64,000 bases of DNA from Pseudaeromonas sp041441555 (GTDB taxonomy: Bacteria; Pseudomonadota; Gammaproteobacteria; Enterobacterales; Aeromonadaceae). The notes beneath the pieces are model-generated. The model saw nothing but the letters and a program-made list of their open reading frames with translations. It searched no databases and was not told the DNA's origin. A program made the position numbers and the translations under genes. The stretch covers positions 50,312 to 114,311 of the forward strand of contig JASDSW010000007.1 of the NCBI GenBank assembly GCA_041441555.1. Reading direction: 5' to 3'. This document shows, piece after piece, positions 37,969 through 45,803 of the stretch (position 1 is its first letter; each line of letters starts with the position of its first letter).

Positions 37969-37974
37969 TATAAT
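37969..37974 (+). promoter_or_regulatory. Possible -10 element for ubiD
   Basis: A perfect TATAAT lies 30 bases before the ubiD start. No good -35 box sits 16-18 bases upstream, so an activator may be needed or the match may be chance. Confidence 0.35.
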
Positions 37975-38003
37975 CGATTCAGACTCAGATGCTGGATAAC
38001 CAT

Positions 38004-39482
38004 ATGAAATATAAGGATCTTCGTGATTTCATCGCCTTGTTGGAGCAGCAGGGTTTGCTCAAACGCATTACCCAGGAGATAGATCCCTATCTGGAGATGA
38101 CCGAGATCGCCGACCGCACGCTGCGCGCCGGCGGCCCGGCGCTGCTATTTGAAAACCCCAAGGGCTATGGGATCCCGGTACTGGCCAACCTGTTTGGCAC
38201 ACCGGAGCGAGTCGCGCTGGGGATGGGCGAGGAAGAGGTCTCCGCCCTGCGTCAGGTCGGCGAGTGGATGGCCATGCTCAAGGAGCCGGAACCACCCAAG
38301 GGGCTGCGGGATCTGATGGAGAAGCTGCCGGTGTTCAAGCAGGTACTGAACATGCCAGTCAAGCGCCTCAGCAAGGCCCCCTGTCAGGAAGTCATCCTTA
38401 CCGGCGATGCCGTCGATCTCACCCAGCTACCGATCCAGCACTGCTGGCCCGGCGATGTGGCGCCACTACTGACCTGGGGGCTAACCATCACCAAGGGGCC
38501 CTACAAGCAACGGCAAAACCTCGGCATCTACCGCCAGCAACTGCTAGGCAAGAACAAGCTCATCATGCGCTGGCTCGACCATCGCGGTGGCGCCATCGAT
38601 CTGCGCGAGTTCCAGGAGCTGCACCCGGGCGAACCCTTCCCTCTGGTGGTGGCCATCGGTGCCGATCCGGCAACCATTCTCGGCGCGGTTACCCCGGTGC
38701 CGGACACCCTCTCGGAATATGCCTTTGCCGGTCTGCTGCGCGGCAGCCGGACCGAGGTGGTCAAGGCGCTCTCCTGCGATATCGAGGTGCCGGCCAGTGC
38801 CGAAATCGTGCTCGAAGGGGTGATCCATCCCGGAGAATTCGCTCCCGAAGGGCCGTATGGCGACCACACCGGCTACTACAACGAGGTGGACGAGTTCCCG
38901 GTCTTCACCGTCACCCACATGACGATGCGCCAGAACCCCATCTACCACTCGACCTACACCGGCCGACCGCCCGATGAACCCGCCATGCTCGGCGTCGCCC
39001 TCAACGAGGTGTTTGTCCCGCTGCTGCGCAAACAGTTTCCGGAGATCGTCGACTTCTATCTGCCGCCGGAGGGTTGTTCCTATCGGCTGGCAGTGGTCAC
39101 CATCAAGAAGCGCTACCCGGGCCACGCCAAGCGGGTGATGCTCGGGGTCTGGAGCTTTCTGCGCCAGTTCATGTACACCAAGTTCGTGATCGTATGTGAC
39201 GAAGATGTTAACGCCCGGGACTGGAATGACGTAATATGGGCCATCACCACCCGGATGGACCCGGCACGCGATACCACTCTGATCGAGCACACCCCCATCG
39301 ACTACCTGGACTTCGCCTCACCGGTCTCCGGTCTGGGGTCTAAAATGGGGTTAGATGCCACCAACAAGTGGCCTGGTGAGACCCATCGGGAGTGGGGACG
39401 CCCCATCGTCATGAGTGACGAGGTGAAACAGCGGATCGATAACCTTTGGGATTCGCTGGGAATCTTCGACCAGAGCCTGTGA
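38004..39482 (+). CDS. ubiD: 3-octaprenyl-4-hydroxybenzoate decarboxylase
   Basis: UbiD removes the carboxyl group in ubiquinone synthesis using prenylated FMN made by UbiX. The 492-residue product matches E. coli UbiD throughout, including KYKDLRDFIALLEQQG, the prFMN-site segments RQNLGIYRQQ and GADPATILGAVTPVPDTLSEYAFAG (only partly quoted here by region), and EGPYGDHTGYYN. The in-frame ATG at 37989 would add five residues; E. coli also has a short extension, so the start is uncertain. fre follows 21 bases later. Confidence 0.96.
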   Translation: MKYKDLRDFIALLEQQGLLKRITQEIDPYLEMTEIADRTLRAGGPALLFENPKGYGIPVLANLFGTPERVALGMGEEEVSALRQVGEWMAMLKEPEPPKGLRDLMEKLPVFKQVLNMPVKRLSKAPCQEVILTGDAVDLTQLPIQHCWPGDVAPLLTWGLTITKGPYKQRQNLGIYRQQLLGKNKLIMRWLDHRGGAIDLREFQELHPGEPFPLVVAIGADPATILGAVTPVPDTLSEYAFAGLLRGSRTEVVKALSCDIEVPASAEIVLEGVIHPGEFAPEGPYGDHTGYYNEVDEFPVFTVTHMTMRQNPIYHSTYTGRPPDEPAMLGVALNEVFVPLLRKQFPEIVDFYLPPEGCSYRLAVVTIKKRYPGHAKRVMLGVWSFLRQFMYTKFVIVCDEDVNARDWNDVIWAITTRMDPARDTTLIEHTPIDYLDFASPVSGLGSKMGLDATNKWPGETHREWGRPIVMSDEVKQRIDNLWDSLGIFDQSL

Positions 39483-39503
39483 CCAGGCCGCAAGGAATCC
39501 AAG

Positions 39504-40199
39504 ATGCAACGAATCGAATGCCGACTGATCGAGATGAATGAATGTGCCGAGCATATCTGGCACGTTCGCCTCGCCCCGGCGCAAGCGGTCACCTTTAAAC
39601 CGGGTCAATACCTGCAGGTCATCATGGGCGACAAGGACAAGCGTCCGTTCAGCATCGCCAGCTCGCCCACCCGCGAGGGGATCGAGCTGCAGATCGGCGC
39701 CATGCCCGGCAACGCCTATCCGGGCGAGGTGCTGGAACGGCTGCGCCAGACCGGCAGCCTGAGCGTCGAGATGCCGCTCGGCAAAGCCTGGTTGCGGGAG
39801 GAGTCAGGCCGCCCCATACTGCTGATCGCCGGTGGCACGGGTTACTCCTATGCCCGCGCCCTGCTGCAATATCTGATGGATACCGAGATGAACCGCCCCG
39901 TCTATCTCTATTGGGGGGTCCGTCACGAGAGCCAGCTGTATGAGGGGTCCGAGGTGGAGACCTGGAGCCAGGAGTACGGCAATCTGCACTTCATACCGAT
40001 CGTCGAGCATCCGGAGAACAGCTGGAAAGGGCGGACTGGCATGGTGCATGAGGCGGTGCTCGCCGATTTCGCCAGTCTGGATCAGTACGACATCTATGTG
40101 GCGGGCCGTTTCGAGATGGCGGCCGTGGTGCGTCAGACCCTGCGCCTGCGCGGCGTGCAGGATGAGCACCTGTTCGGTGACGCCTACCAGTTTTCCTAA
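39504..40199 (+). CDS. fre: NAD(P)H-flavin reductase
   Basis: Fre reduces free flavins with NAD(P)H and supplies reduced flavin to other enzymes, including iron reduction. The 231-residue product has the flavin-binding RPFSIASSP and the nicotinamide-binding IAGGTGYSYARALL, both diagnostic of Fre/LuxG. The downstream position next to ubiD is the same as in many gammaproteobacteria and explains the old ubiB confusion. It is followed by a hairpin and a convergent gene. Confidence 0.93.
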   Translation: MQRIECRLIEMNECAEHIWHVRLAPAQAVTFKPGQYLQVIMGDKDKRPFSIASSPTREGIELQIGAMPGNAYPGEVLERLRQTGSLSVEMPLGKAWLREESGRPILLIAGGTGYSYARALLQYLMDTEMNRPVYLYWGVRHESQLYEGSEVETWSQEYGNLHFIPIVEHPENSWKGRTGMVHEAVLADFASLDQYDIYVAGRFEMAAVVRQTLRLRGVQDEHLFGDAYQFS

Positions 40200-40220
40200 C
40201 CACAGAACGTCAACCATGAC

Positions 40221-40244
40221 AGAGGGCACCCTAGGGTGCCCTCT
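40221..40244. terminator. Hairpin between convergent fre and ubiK
   Basis: A perfect 10-bp stem (40221-40230 with 40235-40244) with loop CTAG lies between the two gene ends. T-tracts are poor on both strands. Confidence 0.6.
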
Positions 40245-40259
40245 TCGTCGTGATGGTGA

Positions 40260-40514
40260 CTAGTCGCGCTCGGCCAGCCGCTGTTCCAGCTGCGCCAGCT
40301 TCTCTTCCAGCGCGGTCAGCTTTTCACGGGTGCGCAGCAGCACCTTGGTCTGCACCTCGAACTCCTCGCGGCTGACCATGTCCAGACGGTTGAGCTGGGA
40401 CTGCAGCACCTGCTTGACCTTCTTGTCCACCTCTTCGCCCAGGCTCTTGATCCCCGGCGGAAGCGCGTTGTGGATCTGACGGGCCATCTCTTCAATCTTC
40501 TTCGGATCTATCAT
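40260..40514 (-). CDS. ubiK: Ubiquinone biosynthesis accessory factor UbiK
   Basis: UbiK (formerly YqiC, BMFP family) binds UbiJ and supports aerobic ubiquinone synthesis. The 84-residue product begins MIDPKKIEEMARQI, has the KSLGEEVDKKVKQVLQSQL segment, and ends in a strong coiled coil (residues 55-82), all family traits. ATG 40514 has an AAGGAG ribosome binding site, so an in-frame upstream start is rejected. Its partner ubiJ is some 27 kb away in this window. Confidence 0.94.
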   Translation of the reverse strand: MIDPKKIEEMARQIHNALPPGIKSLGEEVDKKVKQVLQSQLNRLDMVSREEFEVQTKVLLRTREKLTALEEKLAQLEQRLAERD

Positions 40515-40605
40515 CGGGGTCTCCTTTGCATTGGGCTCATTGTGCCCGAGCGGCCGGCGTATCACCAGCGCGGCCGATCACAGCCAGGGTTGGTCAGCGC
40601 GCCGG

Positions 40606-42468
40606 TCAACTCACGCCGCGGCAATGGTCGCGGATACACTCCAAGAATGGCTCGCCGAATCGCTCCAGCTTGCGGTGCCCCACACCGTTGATCGCCAGCA
40701 ACTCGCGCTCATCACAGGGCTGTTCGCGCGCCATCTCCACCAGGGTGGCATCGTTAAACACCACATAGGGCGGCACGCTCTCCTCTTCGGCGATCTGCTT
40801 GCGCAGCTTGCGCAACTCGCGGAACAGCTGAATGTCGTAGTCGGCGCGGGCCTCATCGTGGTCACGGCTGCGCCCCTTCTTCAGGCTCACCACCTGCAGG
40901 CGCGGCACCGCCAGTTGCAGGCTCTGTTCGCCGCGCAGCACGGGGCGCGCCGCCTCGGTCAACTGCAGGGTCAGGTGCCGGGTGATGTTCTGGGTCAGCA
41001 ACCCCTTGTGGATCAGTTGGCGAAACACCGACAGCCAGTGCTCGTGGCTGCGATCCTTGCCGATGCCATAGGTTGAGAGCTTGTCATGACCCTGCTCGCG
41101 GATCCGCTGGTTCTGCGCGCCGCGCAGCACCTCGATGACATAACCGATACCGAACCGCTGGCCGACCCGATAGACACAGGAGAGCGCCTTGCGGGCATCC
41201 TCGCTGCCATCATAGGTGCGCGGTGGATCCAGGCAGACGTCGCAGTTGCCGCAGGGCTGGCTCTGGTACTCGCCGAAGTAGTTGAGCAACACCTGGCGAC
41301 GGCAGGTCTGCGCCTCGGCAAAGGCCGCCATCAGGTTCAACTTGTATTGTTCGACCCGCTGCTGCTCCGGATTGCTGTACTCGCCGCTCTCCAGCATGCG
41401 CCGCAACCGTTCGGTGTCCGCCGGATCAAACAGCAGCAGAGCCTCGGCGGGCAGACCATCGCGCCCGGCGCGACCGGTCTCCTGGTAGTAGGACTCGATA
41501 TTTTTGGGGGTGTCGTAATGGACCACGAAGCGCACATTCGGCTTGTCGATGCCCATGCCGAAGGCCACGGTCGCCACCACCACCTCGATATCATCGCGCA
41601 GGAAGGCCTCCTGCACGCTGGCCCGTTCCTCGCCCGGCAAGCCAGCGTGATAACAGGCCGCCCGGATGCCACGGCCCCGCAGAAACCGCGCCACCTCTTC
41701 GGTGCGATTGCGGCTGGTGCAGTAGACGATGCCGCACTGCCCCTGCTGCTTGTCCAGATAGACGGCCAGTTGCTCATTGGGCTTGTACTTGTCCAGCAGG
41801 CTGTAGCGGATATTGGGGCGATCGAAGCTGGCCAGATGGACCAGGGGGTCGTGCAACCCCAGCCGGGTCAGAATATCCTGCCGGGTCGCCTCGTCGGCGG
41901 TCGCCGTCAATGCCACCAGCGGTACCTGGGGAAAACGCTGCTTCAGACAGCCGAGTTGGGCATATTCCGGCCGGAAATCATGGCCCCACTGCGAGATGCA
42001 GTGCGCCTCGTCGATGGCAAACAGAGCCAAGCGCAGTTCGGCCAGCCGCTCCAGAAAATCCGGCAGCATCAGCCGTTCCGGCGCCACGTACAACAACTTG
42101 AGATCACCGTTGCGCAAGGCACCATAGATCGCCAGCAACTCATCCCGGGGCAGCGATGAGTTGATGCAGGCCGCCGCGACACCATTGGCCCGCAGGGTAT
42201 CGACCTGATCCTTCATCAGGGCGATCAGCGGGGAAACTATTACCGCCAGGCCCGGTCTAACTAGTGCGGGGATCTGGAAACAGAGCGACTTGCCGCCGCC
42301 GGTGGGCATGATGACCAAACCGTCGCGACCGGCCACCAACTGATCGACGATCATCGCCTGGCCGGGACGAAACTCCTGATAACCGAACACCTCCCGTAAC
42401 ACCTGCAAGGGTGTGGGTGTCGAAGGCGCCGGAGAGGCAGGCAGTGAGTCAACGAGAGAGGGTTGCAT
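40606..42468 (-). CDS. recQ: ATP-dependent DNA helicase RecQ
   Basis: RecQ is a 3'-5' DNA helicase of the RecF recombination pathway. The 620-residue product has the 0 motif (FGYQEFRPGQ), Walker A (PTGGGKSLCFQIPAL), DEAH box (AIDEAHCISQWGHDFRPEY), motif VI (YYQETGRAGRDG), a four-cysteine zinc site (CRRQ...CGNCDVC), the winged helix and a C-terminal HRDC domain (ELLAINGVGHRKLERFG). The ATG at 42468 starts at the family N-terminus; longer in-frame upstream sequence shows no likeness. The ribosome binding site is weak. Confidence 0.96.
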   Translation of the reverse strand: MQPSLVDSLPASPAPSTPTPLQVLREVFGYQEFRPGQAMIVDQLVAGRDGLVIMPTGGGKSLCFQIPALVRPGLAVIVSPLIALMKDQVDTLRANGVAAACINSSLPRDELLAIYGALRNGDLKLLYVAPERLMLPDFLERLAELRLALFAIDEAHCISQWGHDFRPEYAQLGCLKQRFPQVPLVALTATADEATRQDILTRLGLHDPLVHLASFDRPNIRYSLLDKYKPNEQLAVYLDKQQGQCGIVYCTSRNRTEEVARFLRGRGIRAACYHAGLPGEERASVQEAFLRDDIEVVVATVAFGMGIDKPNVRFVVHYDTPKNIESYYQETGRAGRDGLPAEALLLFDPADTERLRRMLESGEYSNPEQQRVEQYKLNLMAAFAEAQTCRRQVLLNYFGEYQSQPCGNCDVCLDPPRTYDGSEDARKALSCVYRVGQRFGIGYVIEVLRGAQNQRIREQGHDKLSTYGIGKDRSHEHWLSVFRQLIHKGLLTQNITRHLTLQLTEAARPVLRGEQSLQLAVPRLQVVSLKKGRSRDHDEARADYDIQLFRELRKLRKQIAEEESVPPYVVFNDATLVEMAREQPCDERELLAINGVGHRKLERFGEPFLECIRDHCRGVS

Positions 42469-42723
42469 AGGGCCGCCATTGTAGAACAGGCAACGCCTGG
42501 GGAAAACCGCTGAAACGCCCCCAGCTGTCGCCGACCCAAGAAAGGATGCACACGAGTCGAGAAGAACAAAATTTGGTGAAGGACACTCCAAAAAAGAGAT
42601 GACAGCATCCCCGCAGGTTGGGGGAGAGCGACTTTTTTTGGCTAACATTTGACCATCATCAAACGGTCTCGACACCCCCAGTGGATGAAGAGTCATACTT
42701 AAAACAGTGGGAGGAGTGAGCTC

Positions 42724-43257
42724 ATGGGTACTTTGTCGACCATTCAATGTGGCGGTCTGGTTGAGCGCCTGCGGGGCCTGTACCAGACCTCCCTCGAGGT
42801 AGGCCTGAAGCAGTGGCTGCAACGGGAGCTGGAGGGCTACGAAGATGAAGCCGCCCTGCCTTGGTACCGCATCATCGAGTGTCGGCAACGGGGGCTGTTC
42901 GAACATGCCATCAACGGCCGACAACAGACCTGCCAGATCAACGAACAGACCCTGAGTCAACGCGACTTGGCGCAGATCCGCTTCATCTTCTTACGCGGGC
43001 CACTGATCGCCTATCTGGATTGCCATGCCCTGGTACTGGAACGCTGGCCTGAGGAGCTTCTGGAAGAGTATCGAGCCATTTTGATCCCGGAACACACCTG
43101 CATCCACGCCTGGAAAGAGCCAATAGTATCCATTCGAGACAAGCTGGTGTTGGGCGTCGATAACATGCTGCAGGAGTATGTGCCGACCATGAGCCGGGAG
43201 ATGGAGTGCTGCAACCTCTCGTTACGCGCCATCCAGCACAGACGCTGGCAGATCTGA
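42724..43257 (+). CDS. AbiTii-domain-like protein
   Basis: The 177-residue product begins with a segment that fits the AbiTii N-terminal domain, the pattern being a helix ending LKQWLQRELEGY, a short acidic turn and LPWYRIIECR at residues 26-52. AbiTii domains are found at the N-terminus of abortive-infection-type and other conflict proteins, often joined to an effector; here it is essentially alone. The rest (60-177) is helical with no known motif. A strong GGAGGAG ribosome binding site supports it. It is flanked by recQ (divergent) and a terminator, so it is monocistronic. Antiphage function is a guess. Confidence 0.65.
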   Translation: MGTLSTIQCGGLVERLRGLYQTSLEVGLKQWLQRELEGYEDEAALPWYRIIECRQRGLFEHAINGRQQTCQINEQTLSQRDLAQIRFIFLRGPLIAYLDCHALVLERWPEELLEEYRAILIPEHTCIHAWKEPIVSIRDKLVLGVDNMLQEYVPTMSREMECCNLSLRAIQHRRWQI

Positions 43258-43271
43258 GCCAGAGATACTCT

Positions 43272-43301
43272 GACGGGGTCCCATCGCGGGGCCCGTTTTT
43301 T
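43272..43301 (+). terminator. Terminator of the AbiTii-like gene
   Basis: A GC-rich stem (ACGGG/CCCGT with inner CCC/GGG) is followed by six T residues. Confidence 0.8.
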
Positions 43302-43463
43302 ATGCTGCACATCGCTGACAAGATCGAGCTTCGCGAAAGCATTCACCGAAAAGAAAACCACCAACAGGTGAAGCCACCATTTTTTATTCCAACCGCAGAA
43401 CATCTATTCAGCTGGCGGCGGGCTCGCGTTACACTGCCATTCCTGAATTTTGTGAGGTCTATC

Positions 43464-44351
43464 ATGCCTTCATCGACCAAAGGGGTGATCTATGCCCTCT
43501 GCGCCTTTCTGATTTGGGGCATCTGCCCACTGTACTTCAAGCTGCTGACCGAAGTACCGGCCGCCGAAATCCTCACCCACCGCATCATCTGGTCATGCGT
43601 CCTGTTGCTGGCTCTGCTGCTGGCGACCCGGCAGTGGTACAAGGTACAGCAAGTGCTGCGCCAGCCTCGCCAACTGCTGAATCTGACCCTCTCGGCGCTG
43701 CTGGTGGCCGGCAACTGGCTGCTGTTCATCTGGTCGGTGAATCATAACTACCTGCTGGAAGCCAGCCTCGGCTACTACATCAATCCGCTGTTCAATATTT
43801 TGCTGGGCATGCTGTTTCTCGGTGAACGGTTACGGCGCCTGCAGTGGGTGGCGGTCGCACTGGCCACCCTGGGCGTACTGATACAGGTGGTGCTCATCGG
43901 TCACCTGCCTTGGATTGCGCTGACGCTGGCCGGTTCATTCGGCATCTATGGTCTGATCCGCAAACAGATCCCGGTGGATGCCCAGTGCGGCCTGTTCGTC
44001 GAAACCCTGCTGCTGTTGCCGCTGGCGCTGATCTACCTGTTTGGCATCGCCGACTCGACCACCAGCCACCTGGCACAGAATGGCGCCGGGCTGAACCTGC
44101 TGTTGCTGGCCGCCGGCGTGGTCACCACGGTCCCGTTGCTGTTGTTTACCGCCGGCGCCCGCCTGATCCCGCTGTCGACCCTCGGCTTCATCCAGTATCT
44201 GGGGCCCAGCATCATGTTCCTGCTGGCCCTCTTCTACTACGGTGAACCGGTGCAGCCGGCCAAGCTGCTCACCTTCGGCTTCATCTGGTCGGCCCTGGCG
44301 CTGTTCAGTTGGGACAGTTGGCGGCGCAGCCGACGGAACAACGCCACCTGA
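43464..44351 (+). CDS. rarD: RarD, EamA-family transporter
   Basis: RarD is an inner-membrane protein of the drug/metabolite transporter superfamily; its substrate is not established. The 295-residue product has about ten hydrophobic segments in two EamA repeats. Family hallmarks are KGVIYALCAFLIWGICPLYFK at the N-terminus, LTHRIIWS, NWLLFIWSVN and EASLGYYINPL. The ATG at 43464 has a GAGG ribosome binding site; the upstream frame is open through the preceding terminator and is not coding. Confidence 0.92.
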   Translation: MPSSTKGVIYALCAFLIWGICPLYFKLLTEVPAAEILTHRIIWSCVLLLALLLATRQWYKVQQVLRQPRQLLNLTLSALLVAGNWLLFIWSVNHNYLLEASLGYYINPLFNILLGMLFLGERLRRLQWVAVALATLGVLIQVVLIGHLPWIALTLAGSFGIYGLIRKQIPVDAQCGLFVETLLLLPLALIYLFGIADSTTSHLAQNGAGLNLLLLAAGVVTTVPLLLFTAGARLIPLSTLGFIQYLGPSIMFLLALFYYGEPVQPAKLLTFGFIWSALALFSWDSWRRSRRNNAT

Positions 44352-44397
44352 ACCGCAACGAGGGCCCGGCGCCGAGCACCACCATCAAGATCCGGGC

Positions 44398-45096
44398 TCA
44401 GGGAGCAAGCGGCTGCAGAGCCCACTCGACGGCAGCCTGGGCATGCAGCGCCGTGGTATCGAACAGCGGCACGCTGGCATCCCCCGGCTGCACCAGGAGC
44501 CCAATCTCGGTACAGCCCAGGATGATCCCCTCGGCGCCCTGCGCCACCAGATCCGCCATGATGTCGCGATAGATCTGCCGCGACTCCTCGCGGATCTGGC
44601 CCAGGCAGAGCTCCTCATAGATGATGCGATGCACCTGCTCACGCCCGGCCTCATCCGGCGTCAACACCTGTAACCCGTAGCGCTCCAGGCGACCGGCATA
44701 GAATTTCTGCTCCATGGTGAAACGAGTCCCCAGCAGGCCGATCCGCTTCAGCCCCTGAGCCTGGATGACGGTCGCCGTCGCATCGGCGATATGGATCAGC
44801 GGCAGCCCCACCGCCTCGATGGCTGGCGCCACCTTGTGCATGGTGTTGGTGCAGATCAGCAGCCCTTCGGCCCCGGCGGCTCGCAACGCCCGCGCCGCGT
44901 CGGCCAACTGCATGCCGGCCCGCACCCACTCACCTCGTGCCTGCAGCGCCTCGATCTCGGCAAAATCCACCGAGTAGAGCACCAGGCGGGCAGAGTGCAG
45001 ACCACCCAACCGCGCCTTGACCCCCTGGTTGATCTCACGATAGTAGCCCTGGGTGGACTCCCAGCTCATGCCGCCAATTAATCCCAAGGTGCGCAT
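44398..45096 (-). CDS. Aspartate/glutamate racemase family protein
   Basis: This cytoplasmic, cofactor-independent racemase probably inverts Asp or Glu (YgeA-like, broad substrate range possible). The 232-residue product has the family start TLGLIGGMSWEST, the first catalytic cysteine segment ICTNTMHK and the second ILGCTEIGLL. Both Cys are present, so it is likely active. It is convergent with rarD. The gene is a good candidate source of D-amino acids for the wall or for signalling, but the substrate cannot be read from sequence. Confidence 0.87.
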   Translation of the reverse strand: MRTLGLIGGMSWESTQGYYREINQGVKARLGGLHSARLVLYSVDFAEIEALQARGEWVRAGMQLADAARALRAAGAEGLLICTNTMHKVAPAIEAVGLPLIHIADATATVIQAQGLKRIGLLGTRFTMEQKFYAGRLERYGLQVLTPDEAGREQVHRIIYEELCLGQIREESRQIYRDIMADLVAQGAEGIILGCTEIGLLVQPGDASVPLFDTTALHAQAAVEWALQPLAP

Positions 45097-45310
45097 TCTG
45101 ACCCACTCCTTTGCTGTTTGTTCTGCTCACTCATCACCGGATCCCACCATGACAGCTGATGACCGGGGTGACAAGCCCGATCCGCTGAACCGTTCCACAA
45201 CCGCCCATCGATTGCGGCAATCGCGGCCACACTGGCGTAAGCTAACCAGATGGAGAGTGTCCTGACCCAGCGCCAGGCCACCGATTCTTCGCTCTGCCTG
45301 GGAGCCCACC

Positions 45311-45790
45311 ATGCGCCTTCTCGCCCTGTTCACGCTGCTCGCCGCAACCTTGCCCGGCTCGATACTGGCCGCCGCCGTGCCCGCCGCCCTGTCGCCACCG
45401 CCGGCCGAGCTCACCGCCCGCCAGCCCATCCAGTGGGATATCCCGCGCGCCCTCTCGGTGGATGTCACCTGCGACGGCAACCCCGACACCCTGGTGATCG
45501 GGTATCAGGGCCCGAACCAATTCTGGCTGCACCTGCAACCGGGCGGAGATGGTGGGGAGTGGGGAGAGTCCATCCACTTCGCGCTGACCCCGGCACCCGC
45601 AGCGGGAGCAGCCCTCTGTCAAGCCCCCATCCAGATCCAGCCAGCGGCCCAGCCCTGTCGCGCCGGGCACACCGCCAACTGCCGCGCCCTGCCCGGCTGC
45701 CCAGGTTTCATCCTCAGCGACGGCCTCTGTGGCCAATTGCACTTCTATTGGGATCCGCAACAGCAAGGGCTCGACTACTGGCGCGAGTGA
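45311..45790 (+). CDS. Exported protein of unknown function
   Basis: I do not recognise this family. The 159-residue product has a clear Sec signal peptide (cleavage near LAA-AVP) and a mature part with six cysteines that could form disulphides, so it is probably periplasmic. Asp-Gly-Asn segments (VTCDGNPDTLVIGYQGP) resemble calcium-binding or FG-GAP-like turns, but the match is too weak to call. A GGGAG ribosome binding site precedes the ATG. It converges on uvrD with a 13-base gap. Confidence 0.65.
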   Translation: MRLLALFTLLAATLPGSILAAAVPAALSPPPAELTARQPIQWDIPRALSVDVTCDGNPDTLVIGYQGPNQFWLHLQPGGDGGEWGESIHFALTPAPAAGAALCQAPIQIQPAAQPCRAGHTANCRALPGCPGFILSDGLCGQLHFYWDPQQQGLDYWRE

Positions 45791-45803
45791 ACGTGCCGCT
45801 GCC

